A stretch of 64,000 bases of DNA. Origin: Vallitalea sp. (GTDB lineage: Bacteria > Bacillota > Clostridia > Lachnospirales > Vallitaleaceae). Of the stretch, positions 38,013 to 48,423 are shown in pieces. The stretch spans positions 1 through 64,000 of the forward strand of contig NZ_JAOARO010000009.1 in NCBI RefSeq assembly GCF_025211055.1, in the 5' to 3' direction. How positions within the stretch are numbered: the first letter of the stretch is position 1; each line of letters begins with the position of its first letter. The notes below the pieces were generated by a model. That model was not told where the DNA came from and ran no database searches. It was given only the letters and a program-made list of their open reading frames with translations. The translations under genes and the position numbers were made by a program.

Positions 38013-39605
38013 TTACTTAATATCTACACCTTTATAATAATATTTTAGGATTTCATCATATGTAAATCCTTCTAATGCCATACCTTTAGCTCCTGATTGA
38101 CTCATTCCAACTCCATGCCCCCAACCTTGTCCTACAAATATATATGTGTCCTTTTTACCTGATATAGTTGGAATGCTATCTATATTATAACCACTCAGTA
38201 TAATCAACTGTTCATCATTAACTGATAGCTTTTTGCTACTGTTGGAACCAGTTGATACATACATGTTGTTGATATTTTTAACTTTTACAAATGAACCAGC
38301 TGACATAACATTGAACATTTTTTTATTGGAATAACCTTCTTTTACTATAGTGAATTTTCTACTGTATAGTCCTAACCAACTTCTGATAGTCTCTTTCTTT
38401 ATTATATATTCTCCTTTTGTTCCAACTATCTTAAGGTTAATTACACGTTTCCCTTCTGTATATCCCATAGGAATAACATCTGTAACATCTCCTACGTCAA
38501 TATTATACTTCGCTAATCTTTTCTTTATTTCGTCAGAAGTCAATTGTGTTATCCACGGCTTCCTAGCTGGTTGTACTTCATAGATATCCGGTACCCCTTT
38601 TAAAAATGGCACTGTACCATTCCATACATTTTCACTATTCTCAGTATGCCCACCACTTGTGGAAAAAAAAGTAGCTTGAATAACTTCACCTTGATAATAT
38701 ATCAATTTATTTGCAGTCTTATTGACAGCTGTTACCGTATTAGCATGTTCTACAGAACATCCTTTATATGCTTGAGAACTAGTTGTATCACATAATGTAT
38801 ATGGCTTATTAGGATACTTACTATTTTTTTGCGTATAGTAAACAGCATAATTCCTTGCTGCAAGAGCTTGGGCTTTTAAAGCTTCTATAGGCCAATATGG
38901 TAACATTTCTGATGCTAACACACTATATAGATAGCAATTCATAGGAACTATATTAATTGCTGTAATACCAGATTCATCATATCTACCAAACTCTAATCTT
39001 CCTCTGTACTGTCTTTCTCCCAAATCAATAAAATTAGTATCTTCATCATTGCTCATAGACGAAAATTGAGGATATTGATTCGTGTTTTCTATAACAAGAC
39101 ATTCCCCTGCTGATAACTCCATAATTGTCCTACATCCATTATCAGCCACTTTTTCATAAGTTAATCCGTCTTTTCCATTCAACTTGGATAATAAAATTCT
39201 AGCTTCATTATTATTTTTCGCCTGGATATATATCTTCCATATACCTTTTGAAGTATTTCCAACATAAGCTTTATAACCCTGACCTTTTAAAGCCCTAACC
39301 CTCTCATTAGCCTTCTCATACGTATCAAAATTATTTATAGATATCAAATAGTCAGAAGTAGTAGCTCTGAATACAAAACCATTATTTGACATGAATACCT
39401 GTTCCGATATATATTCATCCTGTACAACATACCCCATATTTAGAACTTTATTATTAACTGTTATTAACTCTTTCTTCTCATATAATTGTCTTAATCCAAC
39501 TCTCAATTCTTGTATACTATTATCATCTGCATATATATTACTTGAACTACATAGCAGCGTTATTGTTATAATTATGATATTACACCACACAAATGCTTTT
39601 TTCAT
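38013..39605 (-). CDS. SpoIID/LytB domain protein with SPOR-like region
   Basis: This 530-residue exported protein has a signal peptide at residues 1-26. A SPOR-like region (about 70-145, YLISINNFDTYEKANERVRALKGQG) is followed by a SpoIID domain (about 200-525) with ASEMLPYWPIEALKAQALAARNYAVYY, TSSQAYKG, TFFSTSGGHTENSENVW and the final GWGHGVGMSQSGAKGMA. SpoIID enzymes are lytic transglycosylases that remodel peptidoglycan, in sporulation or more widely. This is a longer LytB-type member, not the classical SpoIID of the engulfment machine. Single gene between queA and the glnQ-type operon. Confidence 0.88.
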   Translation of the reverse strand: MKKAFVWCNIIIITITLLCSSSNIYADDNSIQELRVGLRQLYEKKELITVNNKVLNMGYVVQDEYISEQVFMSNNGFVFRATTSDYLISINNFDTYEKANERVRALKGQGYKAYVGNTSKGIWKIYIQAKNNNEARILLSKLNGKDGLTYEKVADNGCRTIMELSAGECLVIENTNQYPQFSSMSNDEDTNFIDLGERQYRGRLEFGRYDESGITAINIVPMNCYLYSVLASEMLPYWPIEALKAQALAARNYAVYYTQKNSKYPNKPYTLCDTTSSQAYKGCSVEHANTVTAVNKTANKLIYYQGEVIQATFFSTSGGHTENSENVWNGTVPFLKGVPDIYEVQPARKPWITQLTSDEIKKRLAKYNIDVGDVTDVIPMGYTEGKRVINLKIVGTKGEYIIKKETIRSWLGLYSRKFTIVKEGYSNKKMFNVMSAGSFVKVKNINNMYVSTGSNSSKKLSVNDEQLIILSGYNIDSIPTISGKKDTYIFVGQGWGHGVGMSQSGAKGMALEGFTYDEILKYYYKGVDIK

Positions 39606-39752
39606 ATAATCCTCCTTTGAGTTAGAATTGTTACTTCCAGTACTTTATAATTATTTTCCATATTTTTAATCCATGCCAATAGTTATCCCAAATTAGAAGA
39701 AAAAGTTGTTTGTAATTATAATTGAAGGTAACGTAAAAGCAAAATACATAAC

Positions 39753-39782
39753 AAAAAAGCACCCTATTATATTATAAGGTGC
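39753..39782 (-). terminator. Terminator after the amino-acid ABC operon
   Basis: GCACC and GGTGC (39759-39763 and 39778-39782) frame an AT-rich stem and are followed on the minus strand by TTTTTTG. The rest of the 300-nt gap (39606-39905) is AT-rich and must hold the SpoIID gene's promoter; nothing else was seen. Confidence 0.75.
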
Positions 39783-39905
39783 CAACAAGCAAAAATCTAC
39801 ATAAAATTACTTATCTAGTAAAAATTATCCATTATCTATTATATTTCTATTATTATATATTAATAACAGCAAACACAGATTCATAACTAATAACGAAATA
39901 CCACT

Positions 39906-40628
39906 CTACAGAACTTTACTAAAAAATTCCTTAGTCCTTTCATTTTTAGGATTATCAAAAATTTCTCTTGGATTACCTTCTTCTGCAATAATCCCTTCGT
40001 CCATAAAGAACAATCTTGTACCCACTTCTCTAGCAAATCCCATTTCATGAGTAACTACAACCATCGTCATGCCTTCAGAAGCCAATTGCTTCATAACATC
40101 CAATACTTCTCCTACCATCTCTGGATCAAGAGCTGATGTAGGTTCATCAAACAGCATAACATCAGGTTCCATTGCCAATGCCCTAACAATGGCAATCCTT
40201 TGCTTTTGACCTCCAGATAATTGTTTTGGATAAGCATCCGCTTTATCTTCTAATCCTACACGAGCCAATAAAGCCATAGCTTTTTTCTCTGCATCCCCTT
40301 TAGGTATCTTTTTAACCTTTATAGGTGAAAGAGTTATATTATCAAGAACGGTCATATGAGGGAAAAGATTGAACTGTTGAAAAACCATTCCCATTTTCTG
40401 CCTTTGAACATTTATATTATTTCTTTTGCTTGTAATATCTACATCCTCAAATATGATACTACCTTCAGTAGGAACTTCCAGTAGGTTAAGACATCTTAAA
40501 AAAGTACTTTTACCTGAACCACTAGGTCCAATAACTACTACCACTTCACCTTTTTTAATATGGGTATTAATCCCTTTTAATACATGTAATTCACCAAATT
40601 TTTTATGTAAATCATTAACGTATATCAC
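39906..40628 (-). CDS. Polar amino-acid ABC transporter ATPase (GlnQ-like)
   Basis: This 240-residue ATPase has Walker [17 protein letters not shown]-loop [18 protein letters not shown], signature [15 protein letters not shown], Walker [15 protein letters not shown] and switch [12 protein letters not shown]. It powers an amino-acid importer with the permease gene, which overlaps it by 14 nt, and the binding protein further upstream. The family is near GlnQ/ArtM; the exact amino acid cannot be told from sequence. Confidence 0.95.
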   Translation of the reverse strand: MIYVNDLHKKFGELHVLKGINTHIKKGEVVVVIGPSGSGKSTFLRCLNLLEVPTEGSIIFEDVDITSKRNNINVQRQKMGMVFQQFNLFPHMTVLDNITLSPIKVKKIPKGDAEKKAMALLARVGLEDKADAYPKQLSGGQKQRIAIVRALAMEPDVMLFDEPTSALDPEMVGEVLDVMKQLASEGMTMVVVTHEMGFAREVGTRLFFMDEGIIAEEGNPREIFDNPKNERTKEFFSKVL

Positions 40629-41343
40629 CAGCTCTTAACCTCCTTTCGATTTTTCTCATAATAAATGTAAATATTGATGTTAATATTAGATAAATGACTG
40701 CTGAAGTAATTAACGGTTCAACAGGCGAGTAAGTTTGACTTATAATAGTATTCGTAGCTTTTAATATATCATTTCCTGCAATGTATCCTATAACTGATGT
40801 CTCTTTTAAAAGAACAATAAACTCATTTACTAATGTAGGCAAAATATTTCTTATTGCCTGGGGAATAATTATATGTCTCATAGCCATTCCATATGGCATA
40901 CCTAATGAACGAGCGGCTTCCATCTGTCCTCTATCCAGTCCTTGTATACCAGCTCTAATGATTTCTGCTACATAGGCTCCACTATTAATACCAAAAGCTA
41001 TTGCACCTATAACAAGCTTCGGCAAATCACTAGCTGAAAAAACAACTAGGTAAATAAATAAAATTTGTATAAGTACAGGAGTTCCTCTAATCAAATCTGT
41101 ATAAATAGAAGCAAGAGCTCTAACAATCTTATATTTTGATAACTTACACATAGCAATACATATACCTATGGCTATACCAATAAGTGCAGCTAAAAGAGTA
41201 ACCTCTAATGAAAATTTTATACCATTTAACCAATACAAATATCTTGGATAACTTCCTGCTCCCTTTTCAGGTCCGAAAACTATTTTAAAAAAGTGTTCAA
41301 AGTAGTTGGTTATCTCTGACATATAAATTAATGAAAAATTCAC
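40615..41343 (-). CDS. Polar amino-acid ABC transporter permease
   Basis: This 242-residue membrane protein of the HisM/GlnP type has five or so membrane segments, the N-terminal [20 protein letters not shown], the EAA-like loop [32 protein letters not shown], and [13 protein letters not shown]. It forms the channel of the importer. The 327-nt gap to the binding-protein gene upstream contains hairpins that may set lower expression of permease and ATPase than of the binding protein. Confidence 0.95.
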   Translation of the reverse strand: MNFSLIYMSEITNYFEHFFKIVFGPEKGAGSYPRYLYWLNGIKFSLEVTLLAALIGIAIGICIAMCKLSKYKIVRALASIYTDLIRGTPVLIQILFIYLVVFSASDLPKLVIGAIAFGINSGAYVAEIIRAGIQGLDRGQMEAARSLGMPYGMAMRHIIIPQAIRNILPTLVNEFIVLLKETSVIGYIAGNDILKATNTIISQTYSPVEPLITSAVIYLILTSIFTFIMRKIERRLRAGDIR

Positions 41344-41670
41344 CTGATCACCTACATTCCAATTTTTTCTTAAGAAATTGCAAAATCAAACTATCCACGT
41401 CAATGTATATCTATAGAATTCATTGTATATTTAGTTATAATTTTGCAATCCCTTAACTTATTCTTATCTAAAAAAGAAAAACATCCTATCATCTTCAAGC
41501 CATATATAAGGAGTTAGGAAAGCAGATGGGAAGTCCACTTTCCTATTTGGGTAAGTAGTAATAACTACTAAACTGATACTCTCAAATATATTTGAAAGTA
41601 TAGTTGAAAGGATATAATTGTTATAATAAAGAAAGGTTAACTCTCTTTATCTAACTTGCAAAATAATTTT
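41344..41670 (-). promoter_or_regulatory. Hairpin-rich gap between binding protein and permease genes
   Basis: Read on the minus strand, the 327-nt region contains several stems. One is at 41629-41652 (AAAGAGAG with CTTTCTTT, one mismatch), directly after the binding-protein gene. A second is a near-perfect palindrome at 41577-41600 (TACTTTCAAAT with ATTTGAGAGTA). A third is AGGAAAG with CTTTCCT near 41511-41535. None has a strong T run. They may be partial terminators or RNA stabilisers. I recognise no known riboswitch. Confidence 0.45.
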
Positions 41671-42522
41671 TTACTCTTCTTTACCAAAATATTTTTCATA
41701 TAAGGCGTCATATTCGCCATTTTCCTGTATCTCTTTGATTACTTCATTAATTGTTTTCAATAATTCTTCGTTTTCTTTATTTACAGCAATTGCATAATTT
41801 TCTTTAGTTAATTCTTCATCAAGTATGACGATCTTATCATTTTGCTCAACAAATTTTTCAGCAGGTTTTTGGTCAATAACTACGGCATCTAATTTACCAT
41901 TAACTAGACTCATAACAGCTGAATAACCTGCGTCATAAGATTCAACAGTTGCACCCTCGATTTCTTTAGATTCAATTTCACCAGTTGTACCTAATTGAAC
42001 ACCTATTTTTTTACCAACTAGATCTTCTTTTGATTTAACTGTGTCACTATCTTTTTTAACGATTATTACTTGTGAAGCAGTAAAATAATCTTCTGAGAAA
42101 TTAACTTCTTCAGCTCTTTCTGGTGTATTTGTCATACCAGCTGCAACAAAATCAACTTTTCCTGTTTGCAATGCTGCTGTTAATGAAGCAAATTGCATAT
42201 TTTCAACTTTAAGTTCTAATCCTAATTTTTCAGCAATCTTTTTAGATATGTCTACATCAAAACCAACAACTTCATTTGCTTCAATATATTCAAATGGAGG
42301 GAATTCTGCATTTGTACCCATAACTATAACTTTTTTGTCATCTTCTTTACTTGTGTCTTTATCCTCTGTATTACCCTCTTCTTTATCACCTTTGTCAGCA
42401 TCAACATTATTATATGTATCATCTGAAGTAGTTTTTGTATCTTTCTTACCACATCCTGCAAATAATGTCATTGATAATGCTAATATTAATAATAAACTAA
42501 TGCTTATAATTTTCTTTTTCAT
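41671..42522 (-). CDS. Amino-acid-binding lipoprotein of an ABC importer
   Basis: This 283-residue lipoprotein has a signal peptide with the lipobox MTLFAGC (Cys at about 24). An Asp/Lys-rich linker (about 27-63) and a family-3 solute-binding domain follow: KVIVMGTNAEFPPFEYIE, VVGFDVDISKKIAEKLG, LTAALQTGKVDFVAAGMTNTPERA, VGKKIGVQLGTTGE and KLDAVVIDQKPAEKF. It binds a polar amino acid outside the membrane. First gene of the importer operon, with a promoter at 42605-42633. Confidence 0.94.
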   Translation of the reverse strand: MKKKIISISLLLILALSMTLFAGCGKKDTKTTSDDTYNNVDADKGDKEEGNTEDKDTSKEDDKKVIVMGTNAEFPPFEYIEANEVVGFDVDISKKIAEKLGLELKVENMQFASLTAALQTGKVDFVAAGMTNTPERAEEVNFSEDYFTASQVIIVKKDSDTVKSKEDLVGKKIGVQLGTTGEIESKEIEGATVESYDAGYSAVMSLVNGKLDAVVIDQKPAEKFVEQNDKIVILDEELTKENYAIAVNKENEELLKTINEVIKEIQENGEYDALYEKYFGKEE

Positions 42523-42604
42523 TTTATGTCCACCCTTTCACTTTAATTTATTTAATATTCAATATATACACGCAATAATGTATATTTATTAAAAACTTAG
42601 CATA

Positions 42605-42633
42605 ATTATACATGATTCTACGTAATATTACAA
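42605..42633 (-). promoter_or_regulatory. Promoter of the amino-acid importer operon
   Basis: On the minus strand: TTGTAA (42628-42633), 17-nt spacer, TATAAT (complement of 42605-42610), about 80 nt before the binding-protein start. Confidence 0.6.
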
Positions 42634-42713
42634 GAGTAAAATTAAATATATATACAAATAAATTCATAAGTATTCTAGGCATATTGTACAAATAGGTGGA
42701 TTGAATAACATAG

Positions 42714-42752
42714 AAAAAGCTGCCTCTCACATCTAAAATGTGATGAGACAAC
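42714..42752 (-). terminator. Terminator after pheT
   Basis: On the minus strand GTTGTCTCATCACAT pairs with ATGTGAGAGGCAGC with one unpaired base and is followed by TTTTTC. It starts 10 nt after the pheT stop codon. Confidence 0.85.
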
Positions 42753-42761
42753 TTTATATAA

Positions 42762-45155
42762 TTACTGTCTTAGTTTGACATCTAATGTATTTTCAAGACC
42801 GTTAAGTATCTTACTCATTGTCTTGCTTATTTCTTTTTCTTTTAAGGTATGGTCATTAGCTCTAAAAGTAAGAGCGAATGCTAGGGATTTATATCCTTCT
42901 TCTATTTGGGAACCTGTGTATACGTCAAATAACTTGATGTCTTTTAATATTTTGCCGCCTCGTTGTTTTATTATAGCTTCTATCTGACCTACTAAAACTT
43001 CGTTCTTAGCTAATAGACCTAAGTCTCTGTTTACAGCTGGGTATTTGGCTAATGGTTCGTATTCACGTTCTAGATTAGATTTTTTAACTAATACTGGCAT
43101 ATCGATAACAGCTAAATATGCTCTTGTATCAATATTATAATTGTCAGCAACCTCTGGATGTACTTCTCCAATGATTCCTAATTCTTTTTTATTGATTGTT
43201 ATTTTAGCCTGTCTTCCCGGATGAAGGTAATTAATGGATACATTAGGGTCGTATTCATAACCTTCGTAGATTCCTAATCTATTTAGTAATGTTTCTACTA
43301 CACCTTTAACGTTGTAGAAATCAATATCTCCGTACATTCCAATAGTTAACTGCATTCTTTCATCTGGAAGTTCTTTTATTTCTTCATCTTTTGGAAGATA
43401 AATATAAGATAATTCATATAAGCTTGTACTTTCATTTCTTCTATTATAATTTGTAGATAATGCAGTAAGCATTCCATTTACTGTTGTTGTACGCATAACA
43501 CTGAAATCTTCGCCAAGAGGATTGGATATAGTTACAGTTTTTCTTAATGAATCATCTTCGTCAAGTCTAATTTTATCAAACACTTTTGGACTTTCAAATG
43601 AATAGGTCATAGCTTCACTTATACCACAGTTCTCCATTACAACTCTAGTTATATCTTCTATTTTTTGTTTATAACTTTTCTTACCAACTGTCGGAGTTCC
43701 TGTTGCTAGTGTTACAGGAATATTATCATATCCATAGAAACGTGCAACTTCTTCAGCTAAGTCAGCTTCTCTTTCAACATCTGGTCTGAATGTAGGTACT
43801 ATAACTATACCTTTTTCTTTATCTACCTTCAAATCAACTTTTTCAAATATCTTAATCATTTCATCTTCAGATAAATCAGTTCCTAATAACTTATTAATAC
43901 CTTCTGCTGTAAAAGCTACTTCTTTTTCTACTCTTTTAGCTTTATATACATCAACCATTCCAGAAACTACTTCACCAGCACCTAACATATTAATTAATTG
44001 ACAAGCTCTGTTAATAGCTTCATCAATGTTATTAGGGTCTAAGTATTTTTCAAACTTAGCAGATGAATCAGAACGAAGTCCTACCTTTTTAGAAGCAAAA
44101 CGTACATTAGTTCCTTCAAAGTTAGCAGCTTCAAAAAGTAATGTATTAGTTTCTTCTGTTACTTTAGTATCTTCTCCACCCATGATACCAGCTAATGATA
44201 CTGGTTTGTTTTCATCCGCTATTACAAGCATTGATGAATCCAATTCTCTTTCTTCACCATCTAACGTCATTATCTTCTCATTGTCTTTAGCTCTTCTTGC
44301 AATAACTTTCTTTCCTTCTAGTTTATCTAAATCGTATGCATGCATAGGCTGACCAAATTCCATCATAACAAAGTTAGTTATATCTACGATATTGTTTATT
44401 GGTCTAACACCACATGATAATAGTCTCTTTTTTAACCACCATGGTGATGGCTCTATCTTAAGGTTCTTAACTACTCTACCTGCAAATCTAGCACATAGGT
44501 CTTCATCTTCTATTTCTATTTTAATATAATCATTGGCATTACCTTCAACTTCATCAACTTTAATTTCAGGATACTTGAAATCTTTACCGAAAGTTGCTGC
44601 TGCTTCACGTCCAATACCTACAATGCTGAAGCAATCAGGACGGTTAGATGTAATTTCATACTCTACTACAATATCATCTAATCCAAATATACCCTTAACA
44701 TCCATGCCTAATTCATATTCTTTATCAAATATATAGATACCGTGCTCTGGTGCTTCAGGAAAATCCTCTCTCATTAAACCAAGTTCCTCAACAGAACACA
44801 TCATACCATTTGATGGGACTCCTCTTAGTTTCCCTTTTTTAATCTTAATATCATCTGGTAATGTAGAACCAACAAGAGCTATTGGCACATAGTCTCCTTC
44901 ACTGATATTATTAGCTCCAGTAACAATCTGTATAGGCTCTTCTTCACCTACATTAACTTGTGTTACAACTAACTTATCAGCATCTGGGTGCTTTTCAATC
45001 TTTAATATTTTTCCAACTACTACCTTACTAATTTCTTTTCCTAATTCTTCATAACCTTCTACCTTGGAACCTGACATAGTCATGCCGTCCATAAAAGTAT
45101 CTATATCACAATCAATTTCTACGTAGTCATTCAACCACTGCATAGGTACGTTCAT
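42762..45155 (-). CDS. pheT: Phenylalanine-tRNA ligase beta subunit
   Basis: This 797-residue subunit has a tRNA-binding domain at about 40-150 (VVGKILKIEKHPDADKLVVTQVNVG), a B3/B4 editing domain (about 210-390, with MMEFGQPMHAYDLDKL), a B5 domain (about 400-475), a catalytic-like core (480-690, EEVARFYGYDNIP, SNPLGEDFSVMRTT) and an anticodon-binding FDX-ACB domain at the end. It forms the alpha2-beta2 synthetase with PheS. The gene lies 127 nt after pheS in one T-box controlled operon. Confidence 0.98.
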   Translation of the reverse strand: MNVPMQWLNDYVEIDCDIDTFMDGMTMSGSKVEGYEELGKEISKVVVGKILKIEKHPDADKLVVTQVNVGEEEPIQIVTGANNISEGDYVPIALVGSTLPDDIKIKKGKLRGVPSNGMMCSVEELGLMREDFPEAPEHGIYIFDKEYELGMDVKGIFGLDDIVVEYEITSNRPDCFSIVGIGREAAATFGKDFKYPEIKVDEVEGNANDYIKIEIEDEDLCARFAGRVVKNLKIEPSPWWLKKRLLSCGVRPINNIVDITNFVMMEFGQPMHAYDLDKLEGKKVIARRAKDNEKIMTLDGEERELDSSMLVIADENKPVSLAGIMGGEDTKVTEETNTLLFEAANFEGTNVRFASKKVGLRSDSSAKFEKYLDPNNIDEAINRACQLINMLGAGEVVSGMVDVYKAKRVEKEVAFTAEGINKLLGTDLSEDEMIKIFEKVDLKVDKEKGIVIVPTFRPDVEREADLAEEVARFYGYDNIPVTLATGTPTVGKKSYKQKIEDITRVVMENCGISEAMTYSFESPKVFDKIRLDEDDSLRKTVTISNPLGEDFSVMRTTTVNGMLTALSTNYNRRNESTSLYELSYIYLPKDEEIKELPDERMQLTIGMYGDIDFYNVKGVVETLLNRLGIYEGYEYDPNVSINYLHPGRQAKITINKKELGIIGEVHPEVADNYNIDTRAYLAVIDMPVLVKKSNLEREYEPLAKYPAVNRDLGLLAKNEVLVGQIEAIIKQRGGKILKDIKLFDVYTGSQIEEGYKSLAFALTFRANDHTLKEKEISKTMSKILNGLENTLDVKLRQ

Positions 45156-45282
45156 TTTTACACCTTCCTTATAAATTCTAAACGGATATTACCGTCACAT
45201 CTTTTTCAATTAATTTTTGAATCATTTCTCGCATATTTTTATTAGTTAATATTTATCAGTACTAAGATTCTTTACACCTTAA

Positions 45283-46302
45283 TTAGAACTGTGATAAAAA
45301 TCTTATATCATTTTCATAGAATAATCGAATATCTTTTATACCATATCTTAACATGGTAATACGTTCAAGTCCCATACCAAAAGCAAATCCACTATATTCT
45401 TTTGGATCAATTCCAACCATTTCAAGTACTTTTGGATGAACCATACCACAACCAAGTATTTCTATCCAACCTGAACCTTTACATACACGACATCCTTCTC
45501 CTCCACACATTACACAAGATACATCAACCTCTGCACTAGGCTCTGTGAATGGGAAATGATGAGGTCTGAATTTTACTCTAACCTTTTCTCCATACAGTTC
45601 TTTCACAAAAACTTCTAGAGCACCTTTTAAGTCTGCCATAGTAATGTTTTTATCAATTACCAATCCTTCAATTTGATTGAAAACTGGTGAGTGAGATGCA
45701 TCAACTTCATCTGATCGATAAACTCTACCAGGAGCTATTATACGAATTGGTGGTTTACTATTTTCCATAACTCTAATCTGCACTGGTGAAGTCTGTGTTC
45801 TAAGAACTACTTCTTTATTAATATAGAAAGTATCCTGCTCATCTTTCGCTGGATGATTTTCAGGAATGTTAAGAGCTTCAAAATTATAATAATCCTTCTC
45901 AACCTCAGGACCTTCAGCAATCTCATAACCCATTCCCATAAAAATGTCTTTTATATCATCAAGAACTATATTCATTGGATGTCTGTGACCCATAACAATC
46001 TTCTTAGCTGGCATGGTAACATCAATAACTTCTTCTTTTAATTGTTTCTCTCTTTGTTTCTTAGCTAGACTACCTTTAGCATCCTCTAATTTTTCCTCTA
46101 TTAGATTTCTAACCTCATTAGCCAACTGTCCAATAACTGGTCTTTCTTCCTTAGTCAAATCTTTCATACCTCTTAAAACACTTGTTAACTCTCCTTTTTT
46201 CCCTAAGAAGTTAACTCTAATGTCATTAAGGACTTTTAAGTCTACTGCTTCATTAATACTTTTTAAAGCTTCTTCTTTTATAGCCTGTAACTTTTCTTTC
46301 AT
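45283..46302 (-). CDS. pheS: Phenylalanine-tRNA ligase alpha subunit
   Basis: This 339-residue class II synthetase subunit has an N-terminal coiled coil (1-85) and a catalytic core with motif 2 ([25 protein letters not shown]) and motif 3 ([18 protein letters not shown]). [18 protein letters not shown] cysteine cluster may bind zinc. I chose ATG 46302 ([10 protein letters not shown]) with AAGGAG 8 nt upstream, not the longer frame at 46320. Expression is likely controlled by the T-box leader directly upstream. Confidence 0.98.
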   Translation of the reverse strand: MKEKLQAIKEEALKSINEAVDLKVLNDIRVNFLGKKGELTSVLRGMKDLTKEERPVIGQLANEVRNLIEEKLEDAKGSLAKKQREKQLKEEVIDVTMPAKKIVMGHRHPMNIVLDDIKDIFMGMGYEIAEGPEVEKDYYNFEALNIPENHPAKDEQDTFYINKEVVLRTQTSPVQIRVMENSKPPIRIIAPGRVYRSDEVDASHSPVFNQIEGLVIDKNITMADLKGALEVFVKELYGEKVRVKFRPHHFPFTEPSAEVDVSCVMCGGEGCRVCKGSGWIEILGCGMVHPKVLEMVGIDPKEYSGFAFGMGLERITMLRYGIKDIRLFYENDIRFLSQF

Positions 46303-46357
46303 GCTATATACTCCTTTCAAACCTTTTATTAAAATAGGTAAAACTATAATACATAAT

Positions 46358-46620
46358 AAAAAAACTCCATCCCTGCAAGGGACCGAGCAAACTTCGGTGG
46401 TACCACCCTAATTTCAATAGGCAAACTACACTAAGCCTAATTAGACACTCAACTAACGTAACGCGCTCAACGTTATCTCCTACTTATATCCATCAAAGAT
46501 CATCCATGTTCAGAAATACAGCTCAAGTGGGAAATTCACCAGATATCAGAACTCAAAAGTGCTTTCAGCCAACGACACTTTCTCTCTAAAAAGTAAAATA
46601 CCTACCTACTTATCACTATC
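46358..46620 (-). ncRNA. T-box leader of pheS-pheT
   Basis: The conserved T-box sequence AGGGTGGTACCACCG lies at 46395-46409 (minus strand). It is followed by a terminator formed by CTCGGTCCCT with AGGGATGGAG and a TTTTTTT run (46358-46387), so antiterminator and terminator are mutually exclusive. Upstream are stem I sequences with the AGAGAG start near 46588; a UUC triplet at 46513-46515 on the 3' side of stem I fits a Phe specifier. Uncharged tRNA-Phe should promote readthrough into pheS. Confidence 0.93.
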
Positions 46621-46660
46621 ATTGCCTTTATTTAATATTCATATTAATAATTTACTTCCT

Positions 46661-46688
46661 ATTTTATCATATTTGTAATATGTGTCAA
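46661..46688 (-). promoter_or_regulatory. Promoter of the T-box/pheST operon
   Basis: On the minus strand: TTGACA (complement of 46683-46688), 16-nt spacer, TAAAAT (complement of 46661-46666), upstream of the T-box leader. Confidence 0.65.
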
Positions 46689-46704
46689 GAGCTTTCCACA
46701 AAAA

Positions 46705-47330
46705 ACCCACGGCATACGCATGAAAATTTTTCTACCTTGATAATCTCGTAGAATATTAAAGAGATAACATTTACTTGGTTCTTGGATATTTTATGTGTCA
46801 CTTTTTCTGCTTTTATCCTTTTTTACTGAATATCACACCTTCTAAGAACTTTTCATCCATGCATGCATAGAGATCCAATGCATACTTTCTACTCCCCAGT
46901 GATTCCTTACCCCTTTTGCAAATAGCTCTACATCACTTTTTAGACTTGTGATAAAGTATCTTACAATAAGTTCTTTTTTCTATTCTTCCATGTCCTTTTT
47001 CTATCGTTGTTTTCTGTTGGATTTTATCTGGGTCTATGTCTCTATAGTTTTCTTCTTTTTGCTCCTCAAATAACGTTCTGACTTCTTCATGAAGGTTACT
47101 TTGATTACCTTTTAGTGATAATATATAGTCTCCTTTTTGTTCTATTATCTGGTCTGCTATTTCTTTTTGTGTCCCAATTGCATCTATTGTTATGATACAG
47201 CCTTCTATAAATAACATGTCCAATAACTTAGGTATTGCTGTTATTTCATTACTTTTACTTTCTGTCTTGATTTGACCGAAGGAAGTTCTTATATTTTAAG
47301 TAACCATTCTGGAATGATCTTAGTTTTTCT
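46705..47330 (-). pseudogene. Decayed ISAs1-family transposase
   Basis: A 96-codon piece at 46933-47223 reads LFIEGCIITIDAIGTQKEIA and LSLKGNQSNLHEEV, the DDE-type core of ISAs1 transposases. The same frame continues upstream without a start codon (GQIKTESKSNEITAIPKLLD) to about 47310. After the stop at 46933 the other end continues in another frame with RNHWGVESMHWISM, the conserved C-terminal block, again broken by stops. N-terminal sequence is missing. This is a remnant with at least one frameshift and 5' truncation, incapable of making transposase. Confidence 0.8.
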
Positions 47331-47834
47331 TAGGATGCTTTAACTTGAACAGATTATTGATACCTATATATCTACGGAGGTTTTGTCGTATAGCTACAAA
47401 CTTGACAAAATATTGGTTAATATTTATACTTTAGTTAGTATTATTTTTTGTAATTTATTCAAATTATAAATAAGTGAATTTTATTAATAATATAATAACA
47501 AAAATACTAAGTATTATGATATTCGGGAATACATCTAATTTGGAGGTATTAGCAACAGTCGGAAATAAATAGTTATGAAGACATTGGCTCATTCATATCT
47601 GGGTATTTCATATAGAAAAAACATTTTATGATTATTTATAGTGTTTGAATTATTTTAAATAGAAGTGGAAAGCTTATAATAATGTATATATGAAAAATAT
47701 AATACATCTTTTGTGGAGATGATTACAACCTTTCTTGTTGCAGTGTTGGAAAGGATCATTTGCATAGGGCAATGGTAACTGATGTAATACGATATATAAT
47801 TTGATGTAATTAATAATGAAGTTAGGAGTGTAAT
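47331..47834. other. AT-rich gap upstream of the Nudix gene
   Basis: The 500-nt stretch between the transposase remnant and the Nudix gene has stop codons in all frames and no recognisable gene. A TTGGAGGTATTAGCAACAG stretch near 47539 looks like a former ribosome binding site without a reading frame. It probably includes decayed insertion or flanking DNA and the Nudix promoter. Confidence 0.4.
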
Positions 47835-48251
47835 ATGAAAGTTGATTTTTATGATTTAAATAGTCATGTTAATAAATTAAAATATGTAGTAATTCAAGCC
47901 AGATATCAAGGACAATGGATATTTGTTAGACATAAAGATAGAACCACTTGGGAGATAGCAGGTGGACATATAGAAAAAAATGAAACTGTAGATAATGCAG
48001 CTATAAGAGAATTAAGAGAAGAGACAGGAGCATTAGATTTTCAGTTAATACCTATTTGTAATTATTCAGTTGAAGAGAAAGGTGTGGAGAGCTTTGGTAG
48101 ATTATATTTTGGTGAAGTTAATGAGTTAGGAAATTTAGAGTATGAGATTGTAGAAATTACTTTATGTAATGATTTACCTAGACAACTTACATACGAAAAA
48201 ATCCAACCAGATTTATATCAAAAGGTAATAGAATATTTAATGGAAAATTAA
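47835..48251 (+). CDS. Nudix hydrolase
   Basis: This 138-residue protein has a complete Nudix box, GGHIEKNETVDNAAIRELREETGA, which binds the metal and cleaves the diphosphate of a nucleotide-linked substrate. The QGQWIFVRHKDRTTWEIAGG approach strand is typical. The substrate cannot be told; a small 8-oxo-dGTP or NTP sanitising role is one possibility. The start has GGAGTG 5 nt upstream. It is isolated between an IS remnant and a small membrane-protein gene, a region that looks rearranged. Confidence 0.9.
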   Translation: MKVDFYDLNSHVNKLKYVVIQARYQGQWIFVRHKDRTTWEIAGGHIEKNETVDNAAIRELREETGALDFQLIPICNYSVEEKGVESFGRLYFGEVNELGNLEYEIVEITLCNDLPRQLTYEKIQPDLYQKVIEYLMEN

Positions 48252-48423
48252 AGGTAAAAGGCTATGGGGGCTTGGTTAAGACGTCAGCTAACAGTGAATT
48301 GACATTATTCACTAGTTTTTAGTATGAATTTGATAGGGGTGATGATAATTTGAGAATAAGTGTTACATCATCAATCTATAGATAATAAAAAATATATATA
48401 TAGAAAAGTATGCTTATGGTGGT

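Noticed and set aside
41344..41670. Lysine, glycine or SAM riboswitch
   Set aside because: The stems do not match the conserved cores of these riboswitches as I know them; only generic hairpins are visible.
42548..42751. 67-codon minus-strand frame downstream of pheT
   Set aside because: Its start overlaps the pheT terminator stem, there is no binding site, and it covers the promoter of the amino-acid importer operon.
46933..47223. Functional transposase gene
   Set aside because: The start region is missing, the conserved C-terminal block is in another frame and stops interrupt it; it is a remnant.
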